Shown here piece by piece: positions 52,941-63,527 of a stretch of 64,000 bases of DNA. Positions within the stretch are counted from its first letter, which is position 1. Every line of letters starts with the position of its first letter. Below the pieces are notes generated by a model. It did no database searches, was not told the DNA's origin, and saw only the letters and a list, made by a program, of their open reading frames with translations. Source of the stretch: Aurelia coerulea (lineage: Eukaryota > Cnidaria > Scyphozoa > Semaeostomeae > Ulmaridae); assembly GCA_039566865.1 (NCBI GenBank), contig CM076961.1:5091501-5155500 (forward strand), in the 5' to 3' direction. The translations under genes were made by a program, and so were the position numbers.

Positions 52941-53555
52941 AACAAGGTCAAATTTTGCACTACAATAGCATCAGTTGCTTTTGATTGACACCTCAATTCA
53001 AAGCGATTAGCGACTGCAGACAAAGGAAATTCTCTCGACCATCAATTCAAAACAAACAAAGCAGTAAAAGTTTTTCTAAAACCCAAGTAGCTAGCGCGCT
53101 CGTTGTGCATTCCAGATATTGTTCTTAAGAGGAAACAGGAGCATATATCGAAAGAAGAAGGATAAATCTACACATCTGCCTCGGGCATTTCATTCCTTTG
53201 GTTCAGAAGCCGATTGGGAGGCGATTCAATTCTCCTATCCTTTTGGGCGTCATAAAAACACTTACTGCTCAGCTTCGGAACCAAAGAAATAAAATGCCCG
53301 AGGTAGATGTGTAGATATATCTAAGATTATCTTACTTCTTTCGATATATATATGCTCTTGTTTGCTCTTAAAACCAGTTTCTGGAAAGCACAACGAGTAA
53401 GCTAGCTACCTGGGTTTCAGAGAAACGTTTGCGGCTTTGATTGCTTTAAATTACTGGTTGAGAGAATTTCCTTTGTCTGCGATCGCTAATCGCTTTGAAT
53501 TGCGGTGTCAATCAAAGCTAACTCATGCTATTGTCTTACCAAATCTGACCTTGTT
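52941..53555. mobile_element. Mutator-like foldback, copy 3, 9-bp duplication
   Basis: Ends aacaaggtcaaattttgcac and aaatctgaccttgtt, flanked by GTTGTCGGC on both sides (52932-52940 and 53556-53564), 615 bp. Interior matches 33512-34120 across both arms. Confidence 0.85.
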
Positions 53556-53767
53556 GTTGTCGGCCTGATGGCTTGTCTTAAAATTGAGAGTTTATTCATG
53601 ACTTGCAATGTACAATCTTAACCTCAAATGGAGAATACTAGCCTCTTTCAACTAAAAGTGAGCCTGATCTAAGGTAAGGAAAATACCCGAAAACAAGTTT
53701 CTGCATTCTTTGAATAAAACTGTAAATTGCTGCTTCTAATAATTAGCTGCTGCTACCGGCAAGGGAA

Positions 53768-53985
53768 TTCAGTTTTATTGTGGAGTAGTTACGTGTATTG
53801 TCTGGCTTTTTTGCTCCGTATTTATTAGTAGTTTTAACTTTATGTTATGGCCGCAGGGTAGACATAGTCTTTTGCTCCCTCTGGTATCGTTTTAGTGGTA
53901 TAGTAGAGTAATTTTTTAAGTAGTGTAACTAGTAATTATGTCATTGTAACATGTTATTGGATTACATAAAAAGAAAAAAAACTGT
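53768..53985 (+). mobile_element. LINE 3'-tail repeat, copy 2
   Basis: Near-identical to 4735-4955 and ends in an A-rich run (cataaaaagaaaaaaaac). No coding part precedes it, so it is a short 5'-truncated insertion. Confidence 0.6.
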
Positions 53986-54089
53986 AAACGATTGACTCCA
54001 TCTGATCTTTGTTTCAATCATTTGATGATTCATTGTCAAGTTGTAGTTTACTTGGGTCCAGAAATATCCAAGAAACAAAAGCACCTGTT

Positions 54090-54404
54090 AAAGGGGCTCC
54101 GTCGTCAAAATGTAAACAAAACGATGATTTTTGCAGTTTTTTGGAGGTGATACCACACAGGATTTTCGTATTTTTTAAAAATGAACGTTGTTGTTTGGGC
54201 ATTAATCCTTGTACTTCACTAAGGAACAAACCAAACATTCATATCTTCTACGATTGCTCGGATATAAGTGGATTTTTAACGGTCACTTTTTGGTGGCTTG
54301 GGTGAAGCCACCAAACAAACTGCAGAGAACAATGGATGAACAATGGATAATCCCCGACACGTGCGAGTTTACGGATTTGTTTACTGTTTGACGACGGAGC
54401 CCCT
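54090..54404. mobile_element. 'GGGGCTCCGTCG' element, copy 3 (complete)
   Basis: Ends aaaggggctccgtcgtcaaa and tttgacgacggagcccct (315 bp), with internal hairpin tggtggcttgggtgaagccacca near 54293. This copy is immediately followed by the element starting at 54405. Confidence 0.75.
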
Positions 54405-54905
54405 GGGGGCGGATTCCGCCCCCCCTACTACATTTTTATCTACAACGTTTTCCACACATGCAGCAGGCCTCTGATACTTCGTAAGTTTAACTTTGTATCA
54501 TAGAGCAATAAAATTGCAACAATTTGGACATTCTATTTTTAGCCTTGTTTCCATGGTTACCAATTTTTCATACTGCACTCTGTGAAAAACATACTTTGTA
54601 TCTCTTTTAATCATGTTTAATTGGTCCAATTAAGTCTAAATTAAGAATTTATATATATTTTGATCTATATCTTTCATTTCTTTATGAAAAATAAAGTTTC
54701 ATGACCTTTTAGCAACCTTTCATTTATATGACGTCATATGACATCATAATGATCATCATGCTCTAGCAACAACAACAACATCGCTAATTGGATTACGATT
54801 TCAAATTTTCATTGTTTACATAATTAACTACCTTTGTGCCAAGTTTGGCTGCCATATCTCTTATGACAACAGAGATAAACAGGGGGGGCGGAATCCGCCC
54901 CCCAG
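54405..54905. mobile_element. Element with GC-palindromic termini
   Basis: Both ends carry an inverted repeat that is itself a hairpin: gggggcggattccgcccccc (54406-54426) and ggggggcggaatccgccccc (54883-54903). The interior is AT-rich, with (caacaa)n at 54767-54780. About 500 bp with no frame. Confidence 0.65.
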
Positions 54906-55825
54906 GCATTGAGTGTTTCAAATCACCCAGGTCAGATAGGGTTAACCATCTGTTGGGATAAACTTCAAAGCAACCGCTAAAAAATCTTCCTTGAGATTCG
55001 TGAGACACCAACAGGCCTAGTCTAAGAAGACCGAACTAATTTACAACTGTTTTGCAACTGACAAACTTTCCGATCCGGCTTGCTGTCTTTCTTTCATGTC
55101 GACGAAATTCGCTAGAATCAAGCACCTGCTAGCGTTTGTCGGAATGAAACACAAAGTATTCGGTTCAGTTCCTGCTTTGAGATTCGTGCGAATGCGCAAC
55201 AGGCGACCAGTATAAGCAGGCGCTTCCTTCGGCGCTCCCTGAGTATAAGGGACGAACCATTATAACTGAAGTCAGGAGATAGGCCAGACAAAAGGGAAGA
55301 CACTTTCACGTGTTTGGCCAAAATTTGCCAAAGTTTATCCCGCGAAATTTATTAAAATGTGGCATTCGGGAAAGTTTATTTACGCGAAATTGCCTAAAAT
55401 ACACGCATTTTTTATAAGAAACTAAGTATTTGCGCCAGTGCTGAAAGTTTCTTAAAATTATCAGATTTTCAGACCTCAGAGTTTCTTACGAGTTTCTTAA
55501 AGGTTCCATCATGGGTCGCAGGATAAATTTAGGTTCCCATGAATGAACTAAATTGGCATTAAATAAAGAATATAAATCACCTTGTATCTTTCTTGTGTTT
55601 ATCTTTCTCTTTACCTTCATGGGCAGCAAATAAGCTTCTTTCAGATCTAATACTGCGACATTCAGCTTGGCTAGGCCACCTCGTTGTTGTAAATAACCGT
55701 GAAAGTATCAAATTTCAAAATCTCCTTCCTTGCTACAATGCCACGCCTCTTCTTTCCCTTTCGCTGAAAAGCCATGACTTCTCTTGAAAAAACCACCTTT
55801 CGCATGTACAAGGCGATAGTTTACC

Positions 55826-55952
55826 CGCCTGTTTTCAGAGCAACTTTTGCCTTTTGAATTAATGGTTGAGAGAATTCCTTTGTCTTCAAAAACTTATCGC
55901 TTTGAATTTCAGTGTCAACCAAAAGCAACTTATGCTATTGTCTTAAGAAATC
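55826..55952. mobile_element. Right-arm fragment of the Mutator-like family
   Basis: 'gttgagagaattcctttgtct', 'atcgctttgaatt.cagtgtcaa' and 'gctattgtctta' match 34015-34105 and 53455-53540. Both termini are missing. Confidence 0.6.
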
Positions 55953-56317
55953 TGTTCTCCTTACGCAGAGCAACCTACGAAAATCAATGGTCCATCCTTT
56001 GCTAAAATTCGGTATACCAGACAACTCCTTTGATCTATAAGAACTCGATCGAGCATAGCTAAGTGTCTCAGTTGTCTTATATCGCTTGAAAATGAACCGC
56101 TGTATTTATCATTCAGGTACATAGTGAATTTCAGAGATATCTGCAAATGGGTCAAAGAAGATTCAAAGCCACGATCTAAGGGTATCTAGGTCAGAAGTGA
56201 GAAAGACTGAGCGAATTGATTGAAGAAACTTAAAGACATAATTTGTGAGTTATCTTTCCATTTTTGAGTAATAACAACTTATCAAAACAAAGAGAAAAAC
56301 ATAAGTTATGACAACAT

Positions 56318-56832
56318 AGGTTCAAATCTTTAAATCAGCATAAAACGGTGGGTGTAAGATCCTATGACCTATTTCTTCTTGTTGAATGGCTTGAAAGAAA
56401 CTTTAGCTACTTACCTATAATTCTACAGTTGGACCTTTCAGAAATCTTGAATATTTTTCGAAATTACAGCTTATTTCATATCCTAACTCATTTGAGGATG
56501 TGACGTCATCAAATTTCTAAATCATAAACCAGAAGAGTGATAGACTTTTGCTTGATACCATATAGTAGACATTCATAAGTTATTGTTTTCTTGGAAACTA
56601 TTTTATGTTGCGTTAAACAGTATAGAAATTACGCTGGTTTTAAGTTTTTTTGAAAAATTTCTCTTGAATTCTTGAAAAAGAAGAGAAACACTCCAAATCT
56701 GAGAATATTGAAGATTTTAGAAAAGTCCAACTGTAGAAATACAGCGAAGTAGCTAAAGTTTCTTTAAATTCATTCAGTTCAAAGAAATAGGTCATTAAAT
56801 CTTACACCAGCCCTTTTAAACATTTGGAACCT
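56318..56832. mobile_element. Foldback MITE 'aggttcaaatcttt', copy 4
   Basis: Ends aggttcaaatctttaaatca and catttggaacct; arms pair well (gacctatttcttcttgttgaatg / ttcattcagttcaaagaaataggtc; taattctacagttgga / ccaactgtagaaat). Contains 'tgacgtcatcaaatttct' as in copies 2 and 5. Confidence 0.72.
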
Positions 56833-56922
56833 ATGCCAGTTGTGACAACAAAAATACCGAGAAAAAGAATCATTGTTTGGCTTGAATAGCAAGCAATTCG
56901 AATGAGCTTTCTGTCTCATACT

Positions 56923-57260
56923 GGGTGCGCCAAAGAGTTCAGGCGTTTCAAAAATTAATAGTACTTAGAGTAACTGGATGGATTGGAATGGAATGAATTC
57001 TGTCTGATAGAACATAGGGTTCAAATCTTTTAAAAGGTGGGTGTAAATTCTGTTACAGCTTTCTTGAAATTAAATGGCTTGGAAGGAAATAAGGGTACTT
57101 TATTGTAAATCTGCCGTGGAAATTTTTTATATCTTTGTTAGTTTCAAAATGGCGGCATTTATTATTTTCGAGGCCGATACCTCATCAAATTCCTTAATCC
57201 TACACCAGAAGAGCTACAGATTTCTGCTTTTCACCATATTGTAGATAAAACTTAATAACT
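56923..57260. mobile_element. Mariner-like solo end followed by a half foldback MITE
   Basis: ctgggtgcgccaaagag... 'ctggatggattggaatg' (56928-57000) resembles the left end of 15530-16139. From 57015 (agggttcaaatcttttaaaa) to about 57260 is the left arm of the 20003-20470 family. Confidence 0.5.
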
Positions 57261-57414
57261 GGTTAATCCAACGAATCAAATTCATTCCATAGGCTGAAAT
57301 TTGATCTGATTTCGATAAAACTTGAGAAGTTCAAAGGTTTAAAAAAATGACTTTCTGATAGGAATGGTATTTGGAAAAGATCAAGAGGACGGTAGAAAAG
57401 CAGAATGAAAAATA

Positions 57415-57958
57415 CCGGGTGTCCCGTAAAAAAGTACTCCTGTTTGAAAAACCACCGAAATTTATTATCAAACCTTTGATAAAAATTGTTTTTGAGTTGT
57501 TTTATCAAAGACCCAAAAATATTCATAGATGATAAAATGTTTGCTTTTGACACAGCAAGGTAGAGAAATTATACGTTGAAAAACCTTATTTTGAGCTATA
57601 GTTTTTAAGCAAAATACTCAACTTGCGTAAGAGTTATAAATTTCAGCTTTTTATCATTATTGAATTCTCCAATGATAGTGTGCATTTCTTTCTGTCATTT
57701 ATTACCAAACTAGAAGCTTTACATGCACAAAGAAATCGATCTGGCAATCATCAATACTTTTTTACAGTATGATTCAAAACCAGGCAGCCATAAAAAGAGC
57801 TAAATTCACTGATTCTGAAACCAATTACAAGAATAACTGTATATCGGATAATAATTTGGTCCTTGATCTACTTAACAAAAAAAGAAAATCGAAGATCGGC
57901 TGTGTAATCAAATCTTGGTGATTTTTCAAATGGAAGAACTTCTTTTTGGGACACCCGG
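57415..57958. mobile_element. Mariner-like MITE, copy A2
   Basis: Ends CCGGGTGTCCCGTAAAAAAG and TTCTTTTTGGGACACCCGG, TA on both sides, 544 bp. Interior is the same family as 20741-21276 but in the opposite orientation (aaacctttgataaaaatt, ctccaatgatagtgtgcatt). Confidence 0.85.
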
Positions 57959-57969
57959 TACAATTAAAG

Positions 57970-58101
57970 TCTAAAGAGAAGCTAGGATTGACTGTAGCTG
58001 AAGCCATTAAAACAGCTCAGGACAGGGAGAAGTAGAGGAACCTTGTGTATGCTGGCACAGCCATTCGGGAAGCTGAATGTTCTGAACGATAGAGAAGTTA
58101 A
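57970..58101 (+). pseudogene. Short LINE C-terminal fragment
   Basis: EKLGLTVAEAIKTAQDREK-stop-RNLVYAGTAIREAECSER-stop. 'A-x-D-R-x-x-W-R-x-L-V' is a usual LINE polyprotein end; here the Trp codon is a stop (TAG). Only about 40 codons remain. Confidence 0.4.
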
Positions 58102-58182
58102 AGTTAGTTTAATTGTGACAGTGTAAATGCGGCATGAGCATTGAAAAATTTCCTCGCTTATTGTAGGTTCTGCGGCAAGAAA

Positions 58183-58686
58183 ATGGGAGACACATTCAGA
58201 AGAATAACATTAGGACCACGCAAGAAAAGTATAGCATCCAATCATCTGGAAGTGAAAACCAGAAGACGATCTATTTACGAACGTTCTATCAGCACTGGGG
58301 CTGTGGAACATAACACTGGTACGAACTCGCCAAAAATTATGAGACCAACACTCAGATTTCCATGCAATGAGGACACACAAAATCGAGAAAGGGGGCTTTT
58401 CAGCGATGGTGGGGAGCCACAAGAAAAGGCTTATAAAGGAGAGGGATTTATTATTGATTACAATAGAAAAGATGGTTGTGTGCGTCCGAGAAAAGTAAAC
58501 ATTGATGACAAAAAGGATGATAAAAGTAAGTTGAAGAAATTGCAACAGATTCATTCTTGGCTTAAAGAAATGATAGAACGAAACGAGACTTTAGTGCAGG
58601 CGTTGATTATATTACCCATTATATTTACGGCGTTGTATATATTATTCATAGAACGAGGGGATTTGCTGATTACTGGAAGACGGTAG
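58183..58686 (+). CDS. Unrecognised 167-aa protein with C-terminal membrane anchor
   Basis: ATG at 58183 (context AAAATGG, strong) opens 167 codons: MGDTFRRITLGPRKKSIASN, a polar basic region rich in Arg/Asn/Gly, a Lys/Asp block (NIDDKKDDKSKLKKLQQIHSW), then a hydrophobic segment (ALIILPIIFTALYILFI, about 141-157) and a short charged tail (ERGDLLITGRR). One membrane segment near the C-terminus with no signal peptide suggests a tail-anchored protein, N-terminus in the cytosol. AATAAA follows at about 58740. TTGTAG just upstream (58161-58166) could be an acceptor from a 5' non-coding or coding exon. I do not recognise the family. Confidence 0.62.
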   Translation: MGDTFRRITLGPRKKSIASNHLEVKTRRRSIYERSISTGAVEHNTGTNSPKIMRPTLRFPCNEDTQNRERGLFSDGGEPQEKAYKGEGFIIDYNRKDGCVRPRKVNIDDKKDDKSKLKKLQQIHSWLKEMIERNETLVQALIILPIIFTALYILFIERGDLLITGRR

Positions 58687-58738
58687 ATTTTATGTTACTA
58701 GGTAGTAAATAAGTAAATAGCCTTTATCAAACAAAAAG

Positions 58739-58745
58739 GCAATAA
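58739..58745 (+). terminator. Polyadenylation signal of the small membrane protein gene
   Basis: AATAAAA about 55 bp after the TAG at 58684-58686. Confidence 0.55.
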
Positions 58746-58833
58746 AATCGTTATCAGTCGGGCCCGACCTAAATTCATACTGGAAAAACACGGTCAGACA
58801 AATGATCCGTCCAGAAATTTTGTTCGTCTTCTA

Positions 58834-58962
58834 GGCCCCATTTACACGAGCAAAATTGGATCGATCCCAAGATTTTGAGATTTTGCAGGCGTTAACACTG
58901 GATCACCCCAAAATATTTTCAATTTACGCGGGATCGGACGCAAATGGATCCGCTGTAAGGCC
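58834..58962. mobile_element. Partial 'GGCCCCATTTACACGAG' MITE
   Basis: aggccccatttacacgagca at 58833 and internal gatcggatc words; the matching end 'cagcggatccatttgcg' complement is near 58930-58955. Boundaries uncertain. Confidence 0.4.
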
Positions 58963-59027
58963 AGTTTCTAGACTGGTGACTTTTTGTCCCTTATTTCCCT
59001 GCGTTCTTTGACTTTCTGATATCACTT

Positions 59028-59435
59028 GGTAATAGGGACTCATACCATTACTCTTATAAAGTGGGCCCCCTTTATGTCCATATGGAGTGGTTCCGGACCA
59101 ATCAAATTGCTAGACTTTAGTTTTCAACCAATAAGGAGGCGCTATTTAGACAGTTGTTGTCGTTGGGTACAAGAAAAGTTGATACGGCCTAGAGTTCTCG
59201 TAGCTGCGATGGATCTATTTTGTTTCTACAGAAGAAGATTACTGTTTGAAAAGTATATATTTTGTGATTAATAGGTCAGGAAAAATTATTCTTTGTACGA
59301 AAAGTTTGCTTTTCAATGTCAAAGCTCTTTAAACCAGACTTTGAAGCGATTTTGTTGAATGTACGAGAACTCCCGCTAGTTTAGGCCATTTTGAAACAGG
59401 GGGCCCATTTTATAAGAGTAATGGTATGAGTCCCT
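59028..59435. repeat. Inverted repeat sharing its end with the downstream tandem array
   Basis: agggactcataccattactc ttataaagtgggccccc at 59033-59070 pairs with gggggcccattttataagag taatggtatgagtccct at 59398-59434. The interior shows no other pairing that I can follow. Confidence 0.75.
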
Positions 59436-59927
59436 GTCAGTCTAGCTAGTTTCCAGTCAGTGGAATATTTTGAGCGGGCTGAAATTCAATTGCTTCAGAC
59501 TGATAATGCGAAGTTGTAATTGAATAGAAATTTGAAGTTTATAAGAGTAATGGTATGAGTCCCTGTCAGTCTAGCCAGTTTCCAGTCAGTGGAATATTTT
59601 GAGCGGGCTGAAATTCAATTGCTTCAGACTGATAATGCCAAGTTGTAATTGAATAGAAATTTGAAGTTTATAAGAGTAATGGTATGAGTCCCTGTCAGTC
59701 TAGCCAGTTTCCAGTCAGTGGAATATTTTGAGCGGGCTGAAATTCAATTGCTTCAGACTGATAATGCCAAGTTGTAATTGAATAGAAATTTGAAGTTTAT
59801 AAGAGTAATGGTATGAGTCCCTGTCAGTCTAGCCAGTTTCCAGTCAGTGGAATATTTTGAGCGGGCTGAAATTCTATTGCTTCAGACTGATAATGCCAAG
59901 TTGTAATTTAATAGAAATTTGAATGAG
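59412..59927. repeat. Four tandem copies of a 129-bp unit
   Basis: ataagagtaatggtatgagt begins at 59412, 59541, 59670 and 59799, exactly 129 bp apart. Units contain 'cagtcagtggaatattttgagcgggctg' and 'cttcagactgataatgc' and are nearly identical. No frame. Confidence 0.95.
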
Positions 59928-60048
59928 TGACTTTTTATTGTGTTAAATTCCGCCAGCTTCGAAACAGCCACTGACTGGAAATCATCCTTTAAATGGTTAA
60001 ACAAAATTACATAAAACATATGTTCTCTATGGAATTCAGTCACAGTGT

Positions 60049-60130
60049 GTATACATATTGGCTGTATACATATTGGCTGTATACATATTGGCTGTATACA
60101 TATTGGCTGTATATATTGGCTGGTTACATA
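60049..60130. repeat. 15-bp minisatellite (tgtatacatattggc)n
   Basis: Four perfect tandem units followed by two degenerate ones. Short ORFs with QPICI or CIHIG repeats are its translation. Confidence 0.95.
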
Positions 60131-60713
60131 TTGGCGGTATAACATACTTGCAGTGAAACTGAATCTAGTTAAGGATACTATATGTGACATGGATTTTAGA
60201 GGTAACTTTAAAATCAAACAAAACGAGCAAATTTGTAATATGCGCTATCCCATTTCGAAAACACGAATTCGTATATGAGGTGGCCTCAAGAAAGTTCCGA
60301 TCTTCAAAAGTCATCAGAATTCGGTTATGCTGCCAATATCTTAAGCAAGAATTTTATGGAAATTAAATTTAGAAATGTTCTTAAAAACCTTTCATGAGCT
60401 GACAACATTGCAATTTGGTGCGTTTAGCCATGAGGATAACCTGAGTGGACGCTGAGTTGGTAAGCTGTGTGGGGAAGTCGAAATAATGTTTCAGACTTAA
60501 GATACAAATTCAAATTTGACTATTAAAGACTGAACTGAACATGATTGAGGTTTACTTAAACCGAATAAAATTCCAACTCAAAATCACAATGATGGACGAT
60601 AATTTCAGCCTCCACGGACAGTTTGATAATTTCAGCCTCAGCGCCCACGGACAATTTGACCATCTTCGCATACCGTATAGACCTGGAGATAAGGGCACAC
60701 GTAGGATATGCTC

Positions 60714-60923
60714 TTATACCCGAATACCCGAACACCCGAATACCCAAATACAAGGGTAGTGTCCTTGCATCGAGTCTGTTTTGAGAAAATCACGCAAATG
60801 TGAGACGATGCAATCTTTACACTGACTTTCATTCATTCTCGCTACGTAGTCTCGTTTCAACAGCTCTCCTTTTTCATGACTGTCTTTGATCGCTTGAAAA
60901 AATACATGGCACTTCAAGTCCAT
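60714..60923 (-). CDS. Possible exon or small ORF
   Basis: ATG at 60923 (GGCCATGG) opens MDLKCHVFFQAIKDSHEKGE, then LLKRDYVARMNESQCKDCIV and SHLRDFLKTDSMQ before running into a (gaatacccgaacaccc) minisatellite at 60716-60750. The first 52 residues have a protein-like composition with a CxxC; no family recognised. It could be an exon whose donor I cannot place. Confidence 0.28.
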   Translation of the reverse strand: MDLKCHVFFQAIKDSHEKGELLKRDYVARMNESQCKDCIVSHLRDFLKTDSMQGHYPCIWVFGCSGIRV

Positions 60924-61659
60924 GGCCCTTATTGAGAACAGTACTTACGACCAGGTTTACCCTGTATAAATATTTCTCTTGTTATTATTCCTCTATTATT
61001 TTAGCGCTTTTCAATGACTTTGGAAGTATCCAAATAAGGGTGTCCTTAATATGCGAGTGAATTTGGAAAAATATAAAACGTCATTTTTAAAGATTTTCGA
61101 CTGAAAGGGCATGTCCCTATTTCCGCGCCTTTTCGGTAAGAGACGAGGGGATCTCCTTTGTTTGTCAAGAATAACATGTAACCACAAAAGCAATGCATCT
61201 TACAAAAACTGAAGGCATTCGTAGAACTGGTGCTCAAAATAACGATTCTTAATCTCGTTACCTCTAAAATTAACGTAGCTATTGACATGGCAGCGTATTA
61301 TCAAAATTTCAGATTAGCAACCAAATCGAAATCTGATGATTTTTCAAACCACTGAACTCTGTGGTGTCACCTTTTAAATATAATTTAATAAATAATTCCA
61401 ACGAATATGTCCAATAAATATAATTCAAGATTGACAAATTCAAAATTCCTAATCGTATTGTTTAATAGTATTATATATTTATTTCGATAACAGATTGTAC
61501 TTACAGATTCCATAATGAATGTTGTACTTAGCAAATTGGTTGTTTTCTTTTCTTGGTATTCTGCTTCTCGATCGCCATTCGAATATTTGCCAACTCACAA
61601 TCATCTGTGGAAGGAGTAGGAGAAATATTATGTCTACAAATGTGCCAAACAAGTGTACA

Positions 61660-63271
61660 GACTTAATTTGATCCAGCGATGTGAATTTAGCTTTAGCTAA
61701 TGGCTAATCACTCTCAAAATGTTCCTCGATAGTTAACTTGAAAATACATAAAAAAAGTATATAGAATTGATTTGATCCAGCAATGTGAATTTAGCTATAC
61801 TCGATGGCTAATCACTCTCAAATTGTTTCTCGATAGTCAACTTGAACATAGATAGCTCGTGTGTTGGTATGATGCTTTATAAGAGCAGAAATATCAATCT
61901 TGAAACTAAAATCTCCGTCCATCTCTAAACCAGAGCCTTAGCGTTCTGGCCTAAACAAATTCTTGAAGCACAACAAACAAATCAACGATAGCCTTGATAG
62001 AATTTGAGCAATATTAGATCCTATTATATTCTGTTTGCTAAATATACCCATTGAGCATTTTCCGAACGTTGCTTTAATCCTACTTTTTAACTTCGATGTG
62101 CTTCAAGAATTTGACCAGGCCAAAACGCCAATACTCTGGCTGGTTTGGAGGTGCGTGAGCGCAAATTAGAGCTTTTGAGATTAATATTTCTGCACTCAAA
62201 TCACCAATATCAGCAATCAAGCCCCAAGAAAGGTAACAGATTTGATCAGGGCTAGCGATAAAAGTTTATGTCGAATCAATCCCTAATAAGTTTGAAGTAC
62301 TCTTTGATAGTTAACTTGAAGATTAATACCTAGTTTGTTGATATTGGTGCATCGAGAGCTGGAATATTAATCTTGAAAGTCCAAATTTGCCTCCAACTCC
62401 AAACCAGAGCTTTTGGGTTTTGGTCTAAGCTGTTAATACGCTGCATTGTGGAATCTCCTCAAGCATAGCGAAGTACAACAAGAAACATCGTGCTTAGAAA
62501 CACATTGTAATACAAATCTGAAACTGAACTCTACAGTTAGATTCACAAATTTAATCCCACAGAGACATCGTTCTTATTTCAAGAAGAACTTCAAACTGCA
62601 TCTGCCTAATGAAAGTTCTTCATAAGCGAAATAATTCCCTTGGGCAATATTGAAGTCTTCATTACTCGAATCCTTGAAGGAAATGCTTTTTGTTTCATCT
62701 CTCTCGATATTATTATGAAACAAGCAATTGTGTATCCTAAGGGAACATAAAAATGCTCACTCGCTTGTGCTTGCTTGGCCTGGTGTACTTTTGTAAATGC
62801 ATTGATTTTGACAGCAGGAAGATATTCCTTGGTGATTTAAAGTTCATCTGTCCTATTCACATGAGTACCCAAAGGACGGATCCTTGTCCAAAAAAATCTA
62901 TGACAGAGGATATTCCACTGACCAGCGCGTTTACAGTTTAGGCCAAAACCCAAAAGCTCTGGTTTGGTGATGAACGCAAATTTGGACTTTCAAGATTTAA
63001 TACTCCAACTCTCGATGCACCAATATCAACAAACTATGTATCAATCTTCAAGTTAACTATCAAAGAGTACTTCAAAACTTATTAGGGATCGATTCGACAT
63101 AAATTCTTATCGCTAACCCCGATCAAATCTGTTACATTTTTTGGGACACCCGGTATGTTCTAGTTAACTGTCGAGAAACATATTTTGAGATTGGTTAGCC
63201 ATTAATTACAGCTAATTTCAGTCGCTGGGCCCAACCAAATCTGTATATTTTTTCTGGGACACCCAGTAGAT
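61660..63271. mobile_element. Nested mariner-like foldbacks
   Basis: Outer: direct copies of 'ttgatccagc.atgtgaatttagct' at 61670 and 61770, with the complement ending GGGACACCCAGTA at 63271. Inner: 62225-63151, arms 62236-62425 and 62941-63151 (aacagatttgatc.ggg...aaaccagagcttttgggttttgg and complement), right end GGGACACCCGG then TA. The loop 62426-62940 has no convincing gene. The 5349 half-element is a relative. Confidence 0.6.
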
Positions 63272-63527
63272 GGATATAAAGTGCCGAGCTATCTCTCATA
63301 TTCCCCTCAAATATATATTGTCGAGTACATTGTGGCAAAGACATTAAAATGGCTTGCAAATAGCGTTATTGGAATTTTTACCACCTCTCAAATATCTGGG
63401 GCACCTTACCCTTCTGGCCACCCTTTGAAATAACAACTTGGTATTATTACGAATGCGACAACAACTAACAAAATTGGCAATAAGTTGTAAATATTTGGAA
63501 ATTACCATTATATAACGAGAAAATCTA

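Noticed and set aside
59882..60217. ORF with QPICI repeats
   Set aside because: Translation of the 15-bp minisatellite at 60049-60130.
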